Shown: positions 25,226 through 32,644, numbered from the stretch's first letter. The stretch: 64,000 bases of DNA from Acinetobacter lwoffii (GCA_013530545.1 SPVA01000022.1:1-64000), one strand, 5' to 3'. Notes: generated by a model from the sequence alone, not told the origin. Numbers and translations are program-made.

Positions 25226-25879
25226 TTAAATCTTTCTATACAAACCAACAACTTTACCAACCAAACGACAATCTTCTGTCAGCTTGATAATTTGTTCATC
25301 CCACTTCGGGTTTAATGGCTTCAGGTATTTGGTTGTACCTTCGATAATAAGCTGCTTAAAGGTCGCCTCATTGTCTCCAGTGCAGGAAACAATAACCAAA
25401 TCCCCAGTCTTTAGATCACTAACTTGAAAGTCTGGATTTACATAAATTCGGTCTTCAGGCTCGAACTTTGGAGACATTGAGATACCAGTCACTACCAATC
25501 CATAGCCATTTTTTCCGCACTCTTTGATTGGCGGAAGGTATTCGTCGATTTCCGCATCCTTTAAAACAGTCTGAATTGGATCAAACGCGCCAGCAGCGAC
25601 CCAAGAAATAACAGGAACAGGGCGACCCTCAAAAGGTATTCTCTGAGAGAGATCCACATTGTTATCCAGCCGTGGAGATGCTTCTCTACCTGTTAAAAGC
25701 CAGTCATCACTAACATCGAGAAACCTCGCTATAAGCTTTAGCTTTCCGGCTTTTGGTTGACTATCTCCGTGAATCCACTTTCCAGCAGCCACACCTGAAA
25801 CTTCAGCAGCCCTAGCTAAATCCGCAGGCTTATATCCTTTTTCTTTTAATTTTTCTTGAAGGCGTAAGTGGAAGGACAT
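25226..25879 (-). CDS. CI-type repressor with LexA/S24 self-cleavage domain
   Basis: A lysogeny repressor of about 217 residues. The N-terminal helix-turn-helix (KPADLARAAEVSGVAAGKWI) binds the operators, and the C-terminal S24 peptidase domain allows RecA-stimulated self-cleavage. The cleavage Ala-Gly (WVAAGAFD), the nucleophile in TGISMSPKF and the general-base Lys in ATFKQL are all present, so SOS induction should work. A start at 25891 (four residues longer) is also possible; I prefer 25879 for GGA seven bases upstream. It faces cro across the OR region. Confidence 0.92.
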   Translation of the reverse strand: MSFHLRLQEKLKEKGYKPADLARAAEVSGVAAGKWIHGDSQPKAGKLKLIARFLDVSDDWLLTGREASPRLDNNVDLSQRIPFEGRPVPVISWVAAGAFDPIQTVLKDAEIDEYLPPIKECGKNGYGLVVTGISMSPKFEPEDRIYVNPDFQVSDLKTGDLVIVSCTGDNEATFKQLIIEGTTKYLKPLNPKWDEQIIKLTEDCRLVGKVVGLYRKI

Positions 25880-25902
25880 GATCAAATCCATTCTGAATAA
25901 TC

Positions 25903-25975
25903 TTAACTAATGTTAATACATTAAGTTGAAACTGTGGTTAAGGTGTGATAACTTTAGTTTATTAACTACAGTTAA
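25903..25975. promoter_or_regulatory. OR-like operator cluster and rightward promoter
   Basis: Two clear operators of the form TTAAC-N4-GTTAA are at 25903-25916 (TTAACTAATGTTAA) and 25962-25975 (TTAACTACAGTTAA); a degenerate third is at about 25938-25951. A rightward promoter fits TTGAAA (25926-25931), 17 bases, TAACTT (25949-25954), ahead of cro. The spacing resembles a three-site lambda-type switch. Confidence 0.75.
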
Positions 25976-25987
25976 GTAGAGAAGGCA

Positions 25988-26176
25988 ATGAAACCCAGTG
26001 ATCTTATGAGCCATTACGGCTGCAAGACCAAACGCGAATTATCCCAAAAAACAGGCTTTTCAGAAGTCACTTTATGGAAGTGGGAAAAAAATGGAATCCC
26101 GCCTCGCACACAGGCAACTTTTGAAGTTCTCACCCAAGGCAAGTTAAAGGCAAATTTGGAAGCCTTAACCGCTTAA
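25988..26176 (+). CDS. Cro-like regulator
   Basis: A 62-residue DNA-binding protein. The helix-turn-helix KRELSQKTGFSEVTLWKWEK covers most of residues 14-34, as in DicC/Cro proteins. GAGAAGG precedes the start. It is the first gene of the rightward operon and is divergent from cI; it should repress the same operators in lytic growth. Confidence 0.85.
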   Translation: MKPSDLMSHYGCKTKRELSQKTGFSEVTLWKWEKNGIPPRTQATFEVLTQGKLKANLEALTA

Positions 26177-26233
26177 ACCAATTATCAACAACTTAGTGTT
26201 TTTAATAAACGTGAAAGTAAACAAGGTATTCAC

Positions 26234-26725
26234 ATGGATATATCGAAAGAGACCAAAACCGCATTGCACAAGATGGTGCATCAGTCGAACGGCATTACTC
26301 CAAAAGAGATAGCTGATCTTGTTGGCGTGTCTCATAACACGATTTTGAACTATGCCAATCCAAATATGGAAAACCACCTGCCGAGTCTAAAGGCATTTGA
26401 AGCAATGCTGACTTATACGCAAAACCCAGCTCCATTAAAAGTATGGGCGCACAAATTAGGTTTTTTACTAGTTCCAGTAGATCAAGCTCAAGGCAAGGAC
26501 CATGAACTAGGTGTTCTTGAATCGCTTCTTGGCATGAATGTTGGAAATGGTGCCGCAAATAAACAGGTTTTATCTGCTCTGGAAGATGGTGTGGTGACAC
26601 CTGCTGAAATGGATGAGACAGATCGCATCCTGGAAGAAATCGAACAGAAAATTCAATCTTTGCGTAAGGCCATGAAAGGCGAGTGTGCAAAGTATTTATC
26701 GGCTCTACAACGAGAAAAAGCCTGA
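26234..26725 (+). CDS. CII-like phage regulatory protein
   Basis: A 163-residue DNA-binding protein with an N-terminal helix-turn-helix (GITPKEIADLVGVSHNTILN, residues ~20-40) followed by a helical C-terminal half, matching the phage regulatory CII/CP76 family. It probably activates lysogenic promoters or controls replication genes. It lies between cro and the antirepressor gene, the classical cII place. A strong terminator overlaps its stop codon. Confidence 0.75.
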   Translation: MDISKETKTALHKMVHQSNGITPKEIADLVGVSHNTILNYANPNMENHLPSLKAFEAMLTYTQNPAPLKVWAHKLGFLLVPVDQAQGKDHELGVLESLLGMNVGNGAANKQVLSALEDGVVTPAEMDETDRILEEIEQKIQSLRKAMKGECAKYLSALQREKA

Positions 26726-26745
26726 GGTCAGAACTCAGGCTTTTT
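26715..26745 (+). terminator. terminator overlapping the end of the CII-like gene
   Basis: AAAAAGCCTGAG pairs with CTCAGGCTTTTT (26734-26745), a 12-base perfect match ending in T, centred on the gene's stop codon. It separates the immunity genes from replication genes, like tR1. Confidence 0.85.
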
Positions 26746-26774
26746 CGGTGTTCAAATCATCGGAGACTTAAACT

Positions 26775-27554
26775 ATGAACATGTTAACACAAGGAAATTT
26801 TAACACAAACGAAGTAACAATGTCATCACTTGAGATTGTTGACTTTATTAACGAATACCGCGCTAAAAACGAAAGCAGTCCAGTGCAACTTCGCCATGAT
26901 AGTTTTATGGCAAAAGTACCTAAGGTTTTGGGGGAAAATCAATCTCCAAAATTTATTGGAGATTACAAAGACCCTAAAGGCCGTACTTATCCTTGCTACC
27001 ACTTCCCAAAACGCGAAGCCTGCTTGATGGCTATGTCATATAGCTATGAGCTACAAGCTCAAGTATTTGACCGTATGACCGCAATGGAAGAGGCACTTAA
27101 GGCTAAAAATAGTTTCGACATCACCAACCCAGCACATCTACTTCAAGCAATCGAAGTGCAAGCCAAACTCAATATTGAGTTAAGTGAAAAAGTAGCAGTA
27201 CTTGCACCTAAGGCTGAAGCACTGGAAGCGATTGCTGATACATCAAATACCTACTGCCTGCGTGAATGTGCCAAAACAATCGGTATTCGTGAATCGGATC
27301 TGATCCAACTGCTCATTGATAAAAAGTGGATCTACCGTGAACCATCGAAGACACCAGGTAAATCTGGAAAGCTTCAGCCTCACGCTCAATATGTGACGAA
27401 TAAGGTTTTTATTAACCGTATTTCACCTGTCATCACCAACCAGTATACCGGTCAAGAAATGGTGCATACCAATATGCGAGTCACTGCTTTTGGTCTGACT
27501 CGTATTACAGGCCTAGTCAATAAAATGCGTAAAGCACAGCAGGTGGCAGCATGA
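26775..27554 (+). CDS. Rha/KilAC-type phage antirepressor protein
   Basis: A 259-residue regulatory protein. The N-terminal half is Rha-like (SSLEIVDFINEYRA, then RHDSFMAKVPKVL and a conserved YPCYHFPKREACLMAMSYSYE segment). The C-terminal half is a KilA-C/Ant domain with the sequence LREC...IGIRESDLIQLLIDKKW and a final PVITNQYTGQEM. Such proteins counteract the repressor or shut off host functions. It begins downstream of the terminator with its own start region and overlaps the next gene. Confidence 0.82.
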   Translation: MNMLTQGNFNTNEVTMSSLEIVDFINEYRAKNESSPVQLRHDSFMAKVPKVLGENQSPKFIGDYKDPKGRTYPCYHFPKREACLMAMSYSYELQAQVFDRMTAMEEALKAKNSFDITNPAHLLQAIEVQAKLNIELSEKVAVLAPKAEALEAIADTSNTYCLRECAKTIGIRESDLIQLLIDKKWIYREPSKTPGKSGKLQPHAQYVTNKVFINRISPVITNQYTGQEMVHTNMRVTAFGLTRITGLVNKMRKAQQVAA

Positions 27555-27850
27555 GCATAACTTTAGAAGATGTTCTTGGCTTCATATCTTCAGCTAGTGG
27601 TTCTGACTTAAATATGATTGCCGATGAAATGAAAGAAAGCGGCTTTGAGTATGAATGTCTTGAATGTGAGACCCATGAATGTGAAGAGCACGAATGTCAT
27701 CACGATGAAGAAATGGCTGAAGTGAAAAATGGGTTTATTCACTATCTGGTTGAACGAAACAATCAATTTGGCTTAGACGACATGCTTGATGAATTAAAGC
27801 GTGAAGGTCAGAGCATTGGCGCATACCTCAAAGTGGAAGAAAAGTTATGA
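27551..27850 (+). CDS. small acidic Cys/His-rich phage protein
   Basis: A 99-residue acidic protein. Residues ~33-54 are dense in Cys, His and Glu (YECLECETHECEEHECHHDEE), with Cys-x2-Cys and repeated His-Glu-Cys units, so metal binding is likely. The flanks are helical. It overlaps both neighbours by four bases (ATGA), part of the early replication operon. I do not recognise the family. Confidence 0.6.
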   Translation: MSITLEDVLGFISSASGSDLNMIADEMKESGFEYECLECETHECEEHECHHDEEMAEVKNGFIHYLVERNNQFGLDDMLDELKREGQSIGAYLKVEEKL

Positions 27851-28842
27851 ATTATTACCAGCATCATATTGGGGATTTCAACAATGCGACTCGACATTTG
27901 AGCTTGGTTGAGCGTGCGATCTACCGAGATCTTCTAGATATGTATTACGACACTGAAAAGCCAATTGATGCATCCAATTTGGAGCGTTTGGCTCGCCGTT
28001 TGCAATGTACAACTCAAGACCAAACAGCTGCTTTGAAATATGTTCTTGATGAGTTTTTTACTCTTGAGGATGGGGTTTATATCAACAATCGTTGTGAACG
28101 TGAAATCGCTGAATATCACGGTAAGCGCAAACAGGCTAGTGATGCTGGAAAAGCATCTGCTAAAAAACGCGCAGAGAAAAAGCAACGGAACTCTGATGGT
28201 GGTTCATCAAATGATGATCATTCGAATAGCAGAAGTTCAACAGACGTTGAAGGTCAGTTAAATGAGAATCCAACGACCGTTGAAGCAGCGTTGAACGGAA
28301 ATTTAACGGACGTGCAACCAACCATAAACCATAAACCATTAACCAATAACCATGAACCAATAACCAGTATTTATAGTAGTGGTAGTAGTAATGCGTGCGA
28401 AGAAAAAATTTCTTTTCCACCGATTCAATTTTCTCAATATCAAGCTGAGGATCACAAACGCTATTCGATTCTTGAATGCGTACATGTATATCCAATTCAC
28501 TACGATTTCATAGAACTTGGAAAGCAGCGTAATCCTGGTCTACCAGAACAAGATCTGATTGCTATGTTTACAAACTTTGGTGATTTCTTCTCAGCTAAGT
28601 CTGATAGCAAAAATACACCAAGCTTATGGCTGGTGAAATGGTTTACCTGGATTCAAAACAACAAAGACGAAGTACGCCGTAAACGTGAAGCACAACATCT
28701 TCCTCAAAAACAAAAAAATTATTCAAGCGCAGCAATTCGTACCTCGAATGAAGTGAATTCATGGATGGATGAAATCAGCACCGAAGATGCTGCGCCATCG
28801 ATCCGTGATGTGCATGAGGTGGAGGGTGTGAAATATGCGTAA
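27847..28842 (+). CDS. YdaU-like (DUF1376) replication protein
   Basis: A 331-residue DNA-replication protein. The N-terminal ~95 residues match DUF1376: MNYYQHHIGDFNNATRHLSL, VERAIYRDLLDMYYDTEKPI and LARRLQC. Then come a basic AKKRAEKKQR linker, a low-complexity Ser/Asn/Thr stretch, and a C-terminal region with a winged-helix-like HPhage_rep character (LPEQDLIAMFTNFGDFFS). Such proteins replace lambda O as origin-binding initiators; the repetitive middle may hold the origin. It overlaps the P-like gene by 8 bases. Confidence 0.8.
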   Translation: MNYYQHHIGDFNNATRHLSLVERAIYRDLLDMYYDTEKPIDASNLERLARRLQCTTQDQTAALKYVLDEFFTLEDGVYINNRCEREIAEYHGKRKQASDAGKASAKKRAEKKQRNSDGGSSNDDHSNSRSSTDVEGQLNENPTTVEAALNGNLTDVQPTINHKPLTNNHEPITSIYSSGSSNACEEKISFPPIQFSQYQAEDHKRYSILECVHVYPIHYDFIELGKQRNPGLPEQDLIAMFTNFGDFFSAKSDSKNTPSLWLVKWFTWIQNNKDEVRRKREAQHLPQKQKNYSSAAIRTSNEVNSWMDEISTEDAAPSIRDVHEVEGVKYA

Positions 28843-29605
28843 TGAATTAGCACAACACGAAAATACTCAGGCTGTTCGTCAATTCTGTGAGCAAGATGCA
28901 CGTAAGCTCGTTGAAGACATGCTGTTCATGTTTGGCAAGAAGTTTACTGATAATTGGTCTGGACTGAACAAAGGGCAAGTCATTGCCAAGTTTGCTGAAA
29001 AACTCTCAGATCTTACTTATGAGCAATTTCTGAGAGGCTTAAAGCGTCTTGATACAGCCGAGTGGCCACCAGCGATCCCTGAATTCAAGAATTGGTGCAA
29101 AGGTGGGTATGAGTATCAAACACCTGATGAGGCATGGTTACAGGCGCTCATGTACGAAAAAAACAATCGTTCACATGAAATCAATAAGTTTGCAAAGCAG
29201 ACATTTGATGACGTGATTCGACCTTACGGTTATTTAGGTTCATCAGATACATTCTACAAAGTTTTTTGCAGTGTTTATAAACGCATTATCACTGAAGCTA
29301 AAGAACGCAACGAAGCAGATGAAGTCTATAAGCCAGTACTGCAAGTAGGTTCAAGTGATAAGGAAGAAAACCGTGTTTGTGCCACAAACGAGGAAGCACA
29401 AAAGCACCTTGAAGCACTTAAGAAAAAACTGAATGTGAAAAACCGTGTGGTACCACAGCCAAAAAAATTACAGCCAATGCCAAAACAAGCACCGGTTGAA
29501 ACGTATTGGCCAGATCCTTTCGACAATCCTGAAGCGTATTTACACAAGTGCGCCGTCGATGGCGTAAAGGTACCTGTTGAAATTCGCAGACAGTTTGAGG
29601 GCTAA
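28835..29605 (+). CDS. replication protein P-like helicase loader
   Basis: A 256-residue protein. The N-terminal region (residues ~20-100: ARKLVEDMLFMFGKKFTDNW, then KFAEKLSDLTYEQFLRGLKRL and PPAIPEFKNWCK) is like the conserved part of lambda P. A long linker and a basic, Pro-rich C-terminus follow. Lambda P loads the host DnaB helicase at the phage origin. It is overlapped by the YdaU-like gene upstream, giving the usual O-P order. Confidence 0.75.
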   Translation: MRNELAQHENTQAVRQFCEQDARKLVEDMLFMFGKKFTDNWSGLNKGQVIAKFAEKLSDLTYEQFLRGLKRLDTAEWPPAIPEFKNWCKGGYEYQTPDEAWLQALMYEKNNRSHEINKFAKQTFDDVIRPYGYLGSSDTFYKVFCSVYKRIITEAKERNEADEVYKPVLQVGSSDKEENRVCATNEEAQKHLEALKKKLNVKNRVVPQPKKLQPMPKQAPVETYWPDPFDNPEAYLHKCAVDGVKVPVEIRRQFEG

Positions 29606-29608
29606 ACG

Positions 29609-29878
29609 ATGCAAGTAGGCAATCAAATCAAAGTGGATTTCATTTCTGAATCACGTACTGAGTTTTCAGGCAATCGATTCACTGGCCACGGCGTTATAGA
29701 CCGCCTTGAAGATGGGCGTGTATTTGGTCAACTGGATGACGGTAGACCGTTTATGCGTTTTCCCGATGATGTTGAATTGATTCATCCTGAGGCATGTGAA
29801 CACGGTTATGACGTTGCATGTTTGCTGTGTGGGTTTGGAACTGTGGATGGGGAAAGGATATGGCACAGCAAAAAATAG
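29609..29878 (+). CDS. hypothetical phage protein with C-terminal Cys motif
   Basis: An 89-residue protein with an SH3-like, beta-rich first half (GHGVIDRLEDGRVFGQLDDG) and a C-terminal CEHGYDVACLLC motif that may bind zinc. It follows the P-like gene by 3 bases and overlaps the next gene. No function assigned. Confidence 0.6.
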   Translation: MQVGNQIKVDFISESRTEFSGNRFTGHGVIDRLEDGRVFGQLDDGRPFMRFPDDVELIHPEACEHGYDVACLLCGFGTVDGERIWHSKK

Positions 29879-30167
29879 AGCATGACTTTCAAACCATGGA
29901 TTGGTGCCGATCAACACACGCCGTATCTCAGGGTGAGCAAATGCTCCTGGTATTGCGCCAAATGATGGCCAAACGTGGGAAAACCAGTGTCAGTGATGTG
30001 TTTTGGGTTGGACGGGGAAAACACGCCGCACGGCACAGCGTTATTTGAATCAGTTGGAACAAGCTGGATATGTGATGCGAGATGACGCGACACCAGCTGG
30101 CTTTACCCCGACTGAAAAAACAAAACAAATTTTCACCATCAAAGTGTGCCGAGGTGAAGATGCGTAA
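29860..30167 (+). pseudogene. frameshifted helix-turn-helix phage protein
   Basis: From ATG 29860 (after GGGGAAAGGAT) the frame runs MAQQKIEHDFQTMDWC... to KTSVSDVFWV and then leaves the expected sequence, ending early. The next frame continues from about 30015 with TGKTRRTAQRYLNQLEQAGY and GFTPTEKTKQIFTIKV, a winged-helix end. It stops at 30167, overlapping the next start as ATGCGTAA. Restoring one G in the GTTGGACGGGG region gives one 102-residue protein. So the gene has a single-base deletion, or the assembly has an error there. Confidence 0.7.
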
Positions 30168-30510
30168 GCGTATACCTTGTCAAAGAGATCTACGAAGCAA
30201 AGATCCTGAAATCTATGCTGTAGCAATGGCTCGATGTCAGAACGCGGCACAAGACTGCCCAGAAGTTGGGCGATGCCAATATGATGGTGAATGCTTCAAT
30301 AAATTGAGTCATGCCGAAGCGGTTGAACGTTTGGAAATGGTTGAAAAGGAGCTTGAGCAATACAAATGCAAATGGTCAAAGCTGAATAGCTCACATCTGC
30401 ACTTGCTTTCAAGCCTGAAATTAGCAATGAGTGATGCTGTACAGAACAAGAATCAAGAACGTGTATTTGCCTATCGTTCCTGTATAGCGATGTTAGAAAG
30501 GGCGATTTAG
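30160..30510 (+). CDS. hypothetical phage protein with Cys-rich start
   Basis: A 116-residue protein (MRKRIPCQRDLRSKDPEIYA...). Four cysteines lie in residues ~7-46 (CQNAAQDCPEVGRCQYDGEC), suggesting a zinc or disulfide-rich region, followed by a coiled-coil-like helix (EAVERLEMVEKELEQYKCK). ATG 30160 overlaps the stop of the frameshifted gene, which supports this start over an upstream one at 30082. Unknown function. Confidence 0.6.
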   Translation: MRKRIPCQRDLRSKDPEIYAVAMARCQNAAQDCPEVGRCQYDGECFNKLSHAEAVERLEMVEKELEQYKCKWSKLNSSHLHLLSSLKLAMSDAVQNKNQERVFAYRSCIAMLERAI

Positions 30511-30516
30511 TACTTT

Positions 30517-30918
30517 ATGACAAGTTACTCATTGGCTGAATACCACAAGATGTTAGGAATCGAAAAACCGAAAAAGGGGCGCAGGCGTCCCACGGTAAAA
30601 ACAGCACGTGAAAGTGTGGGTGAATCCATTTTAGCCATGCAATTACGTGCGGTGAAAATTCAGTTTGAGCAAGAATTTAGATTCCATCCAAAACGTAAAT
30701 GGAAAGCTGATTTTCACCTGATAGGCAAAAGAATATTGATTGAAGTTGAAGGCGGTATATGGAGTGGTGGACGTCATACGAGGGGCAAGGGGTATATCGG
30801 CGACATGGAAAAATATAACTCAGCAACGATGATGGGTTTTCAAGTAATACGGTTTAGTACAGATCAAGTGAAGTCAGGTCACGCGATCCAGCAAATAGAG
30901 AAGATGGTAGGGGAATAG
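30517..30918 (+). CDS. small PD-(D/E)XK-type endonuclease
   Basis: A 133-residue protein. A basic N-terminus (KPKKGRRRPTVK) leads into a nuclease core: FRFHPKRKWKADFHLIGKRI, with Asp in ADFHL, then LIEVEGGIWSGGRHTRG with the Glu-x-Glu pair, and later MGFQVIRFSTDQV. This layout matches the VRR-NUC/DUF559-like small nucleases of phage ninB/rusA regions, which resolve recombination intermediates. It sits before the Q gene, where lambdoid phages encode resolvases. A paralogue is at 33920. Confidence 0.75.
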   Translation: MTSYSLAEYHKMLGIEKPKKGRRRPTVKTARESVGESILAMQLRAVKIQFEQEFRFHPKRKWKADFHLIGKRILIEVEGGIWSGGRHTRGKGYIGDMEKYNSATMMGFQVIRFSTDQVKSGHAIQQIEKMVGE

Positions 30919-30920
30919 GG

Positions 30921-31418
30921 ATGAATGCGATGGTTAAGGTTCAAAATATTATGCAGGCGGTTGATTGGGGTAAATACTCACTAGAGGAATGGCTTTATCA
31001 ATTTGGGGCTTGGATGAATAGCGTGGCTGGGACATGTGGCAAAAGCATTAACCCTATTGCTGTTGCTATGGATGAAGCGATTGTAAAGCAGCGCAAGTTT
31101 AAGTTGGGCGTGAGAAAGACCCGTCAAGTTATTGCTGATTCTATGTTGGTTGAGGATAAGCCAAGGCTGACACGTACAAACATTGTATGCCAGATTGATG
31201 ATAATGAGGCGCGAGCAGTGCAGCGTTTAATTCTGGATATGCAGGGTCAAAGTGAAATTATGGATGAATGGATGGATGCGATTATCTGCCGGTATTTTTA
31301 TGGGAATTCGTGGTCGCAGATGGTTACACCAGAGCGATCTAGGTATGGGGCAGAGCAAGATGTAAAGTGTGGATTGGCTGCACTGCATTGCCGATATAAA
31401 TTTATTGAATATAAGTGA
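30921..31418 (+). CDS. antitermination protein Q-like
   Basis: A 165-residue protein matching the phage antiterminator Q family: WGKYSLEEWLYQFGAWMN near residues 16-33, then a basic middle, and a C-terminal sigma-like helix-turn-helix region (AIICRYFYGNSWSQMV...). Q binds RNA polymerase at the late promoter and lets it pass terminators. It is the last early gene. A promoter and short terminator follow within 120 bases, as for lambda Q. Confidence 0.82.
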   Translation: MNAMVKVQNIMQAVDWGKYSLEEWLYQFGAWMNSVAGTCGKSINPIAVAMDEAIVKQRKFKLGVRKTRQVIADSMLVEDKPRLTRTNIVCQIDDNEARAVQRLILDMQGQSEIMDEWMDAIICRYFYGNSWSQMVTPERSRYGAEQDVKCGLAALHCRYKFIEYK

Positions 31419-31428
31419 TTAGAACTTC

Positions 31429-31468
31429 TTGACCTTCCGGAAAGCATTTGTTAAATTCATGGTATAGT
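31429..31468 (+). promoter_or_regulatory. candidate late promoter (PR'-like)
   Basis: TTGACC (31429-31434) and TAAATT (31452-31457) are 17 bases apart. An alternative extended -10, TGG-TATAGT, ends at 31468. Either lies just beyond the Q stop codon and 40-75 bases before a terminator, the layout of lambda PR'-tR'. Confidence 0.6.
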
Positions 31469-31504
31469 GGCGCGAAGTGTAAGTAAGTCGCACTACTGAT
31501 AGAA

Positions 31505-31530
31505 GGCTCATCGAAAGGTGGGCTTTTTTG
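31505..31530 (+). terminator. early late-operon terminator (tR'-like)
   Basis: GGCTCATC (31505-31512) and GGTGGGCT (31517-31524) pair over 8 positions with G-U pairs around a GAAA tetraloop, followed by six T. It would cap a short RNA made without Q. Confidence 0.8.
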
Positions 31531-31589
31531 ACATTATTTATTCATAAAATTAAGTGATAATGCCTTTTTGTTTTTGAGCTCTAATTGAA

Positions 31590-31694
31590 ATGGCGATTTT
31601 AACTGTTAAAAAACTAGAAGATACTCTCGGTAAATTAGTGGCTGAAGGCAAAAAGCCTGAAAAGATTTTATTAGGCTATAAAGTGGCGAGCTAA
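31590..31694 (+). CDS. tiny ORF, hypothetical
   Basis: A 34-residue reading frame (MAILTVKKLEDTLGKLVAEG...). Its stop overlaps the next start codon as ATGA-type coupling, which favours both being translated. Low complexity and small size limit certainty. Confidence 0.4.
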   Translation: MAILTVKKLEDTLGKLVAEGKKPEKILLGYKVAS

Positions 31695-31822
31695 TGAATG
31701 ATCGTAGCTTTTTTGAGGAAGTGGCTGGCTCGGCAATGGATCCAAACAAACGAAAATATAAAAATATTAAAATTAAGGTCACTCAAGACGAATATCAGTT
31801 TGAAGTGAAATGTCAAAAATAG
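31694..31822 (+). CDS. tiny ORF, hypothetical
   Basis: A 42-residue frame (MNDRSFFEEVAGSAMDPNKR...) with a basic C-terminus (KRKYKNIKIKV). It overlaps the previous tiny ORF and is followed 18 bases later by a terminator. Unknown function. Confidence 0.4.
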   Translation: MNDRSFFEEVAGSAMDPNKRKYKNIKIKVTQDEYQFEVKCQK

Positions 31823-31840
31823 GTTTAAGCATCAAGGAAA

Positions 31841-31865
31841 GCTCGCCAAATGGTGGGCTTTTTTA
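31841..31865 (+). terminator. second terminator in the late leader
   Basis: GCTCGCC (31841-31847) pairs with GGTGGGC (31852-31858), partly through G-U pairs, followed by TTTTTT. Confidence 0.8.
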
Positions 31866-31890
31866 TTGTCTGTAAAAAGGCAACCCATTC

Positions 31891-32060
31891 CTGCTGGAGT
31901 GCTGACCAGTGGAACATGCCATCGAGTAAACTTCCTTCGGGAATCTAGACTAGGGAGTAGCGTCCCGACCTAAAGAGGATTGAAAGCAAGTAAAGCAGAC
32001 CGTGCATGTTAGGTGTGTGTGATTGTGAGTAGCGTTTGGCCCTGCGAAAAGGGCTTTTTT
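31891..32060 (+). ncRNA. candidate structured non-coding RNA with its own terminator
   Basis: No ORF fits this stretch, but the RNA would fold strongly. A 7-bp hairpin pairs CUGCUGG (31891-31897) with CCAGUGG (31906-31912). Directly after it, AACAUGC (31913-31919) pairs perfectly with GCAUGUU (32004-32010), 85 bases away. Inside this long-range stem are UUCC-UUCG-GGAA (31932-31943), a very stable cUUCGg tetraloop, and GGGA/UCCC (31953-31966). An intrinsic terminator (GCCCU/AGGGC plus six U) ends it at 32060. I know no named family that matches. Confidence 0.55.
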
Positions 32061-32248
32061 ATTGCCTTGAGAAATACTAGTGTAATCATACCAAATTAAA
32101 ATGCTTGATTAACCAGGAATGAATCTTGCTTAGTTCGACAAAGTTAATGACATTATTTCAGCAATGAATATTATAAATTTATGTTTTATAAGTAAAAATA
32201 ACTGACATTTCTTGCGACATGATTGCTTGATTGTCCAGGAGTAAAATC

Positions 32249-32362
32249 ATGCTTAGATTACTGATGTGCTTATTCGGCCTACATGGTGCGACTGAAATCG
32301 ATTACACGATTGATGATGAAGAAATCAAAGTGTGTCGGGATTGTTTGAAAGAAGTTAAATAA
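32249..32362 (+). CDS. small zinc-ribbon-like protein (DUF1660-like)
   Basis: A 37-residue protein, MLRLLMCLFGLHGATEID... to CRDCLKEVK. The order Cys-x3-4-His near the start and Cys-x2-Cys near the end is that of DUF1660-type mini zinc ribbons common in phages. AGGAG stands seven bases before the ATG. Too small for firm assignment. Confidence 0.55.
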   Translation: MLRLLMCLFGLHGATEIDYTIDDEEIKVCRDCLKEVK

Positions 32363-32456
32363 CAATCACTCAAGCAAAGAGCTGTTTCATAAAGCTGCAA
32401 TATTTAAGCAATATAGTTGCTCTGCAAAAGAAGAAAGACGTTGTGATGCAAGTCAA
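32363..32456 (+). other. untranslated stretch ahead of paired terminators
   Basis: No supported gene. The sequence contains AGC/GCT-rich imperfect repeats around CAATAT that could fold, leading into the terminators at 32457 and 32529. Confidence 0.3.
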
Positions 32457-32493
32457 GCCCGTTTAATTGGAGAGAGTTAAGCGGGCTTTTTTA
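32457..32493 (+). terminator. terminator in the late leader
   Basis: Ten base pairs join GCCCGTTTAA (32457-32466) with TTAAGCGGGC (32477-32486), followed by TTTTTT. Confidence 0.85.
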
Positions 32494-32528
32494 TTTCAAA
32501 ATCGCCGGACGTATTACGGCAAACAAAG

Positions 32529-32565
32529 CCCCTCGCATTCTAGATGTTGAGGGGTTTTCCTTTTT
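32529..32565 (+). terminator. terminator upstream of hicAB
   Basis: CCCCTC (32529-32534) and GAGGGG (32549-32554) close a hairpin followed by TTTTCCTTTTT. Confidence 0.75.
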
Positions 32566-32644
32566 ATTAAAATATTTTGTTACATTAAATGAACGCCTAG
32601 CTTAGTATTTGTTATTCATTAATTTTATTTTTTTTAATGTTAAT

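Noticed and set aside
30082-30159. longer N-terminus for the protein at 30160
   Set aside because: This part overlaps the end of the frameshifted helix-turn-helix gene and has no ribosome site; ATG 30160 overlaps that stop codon as usual.
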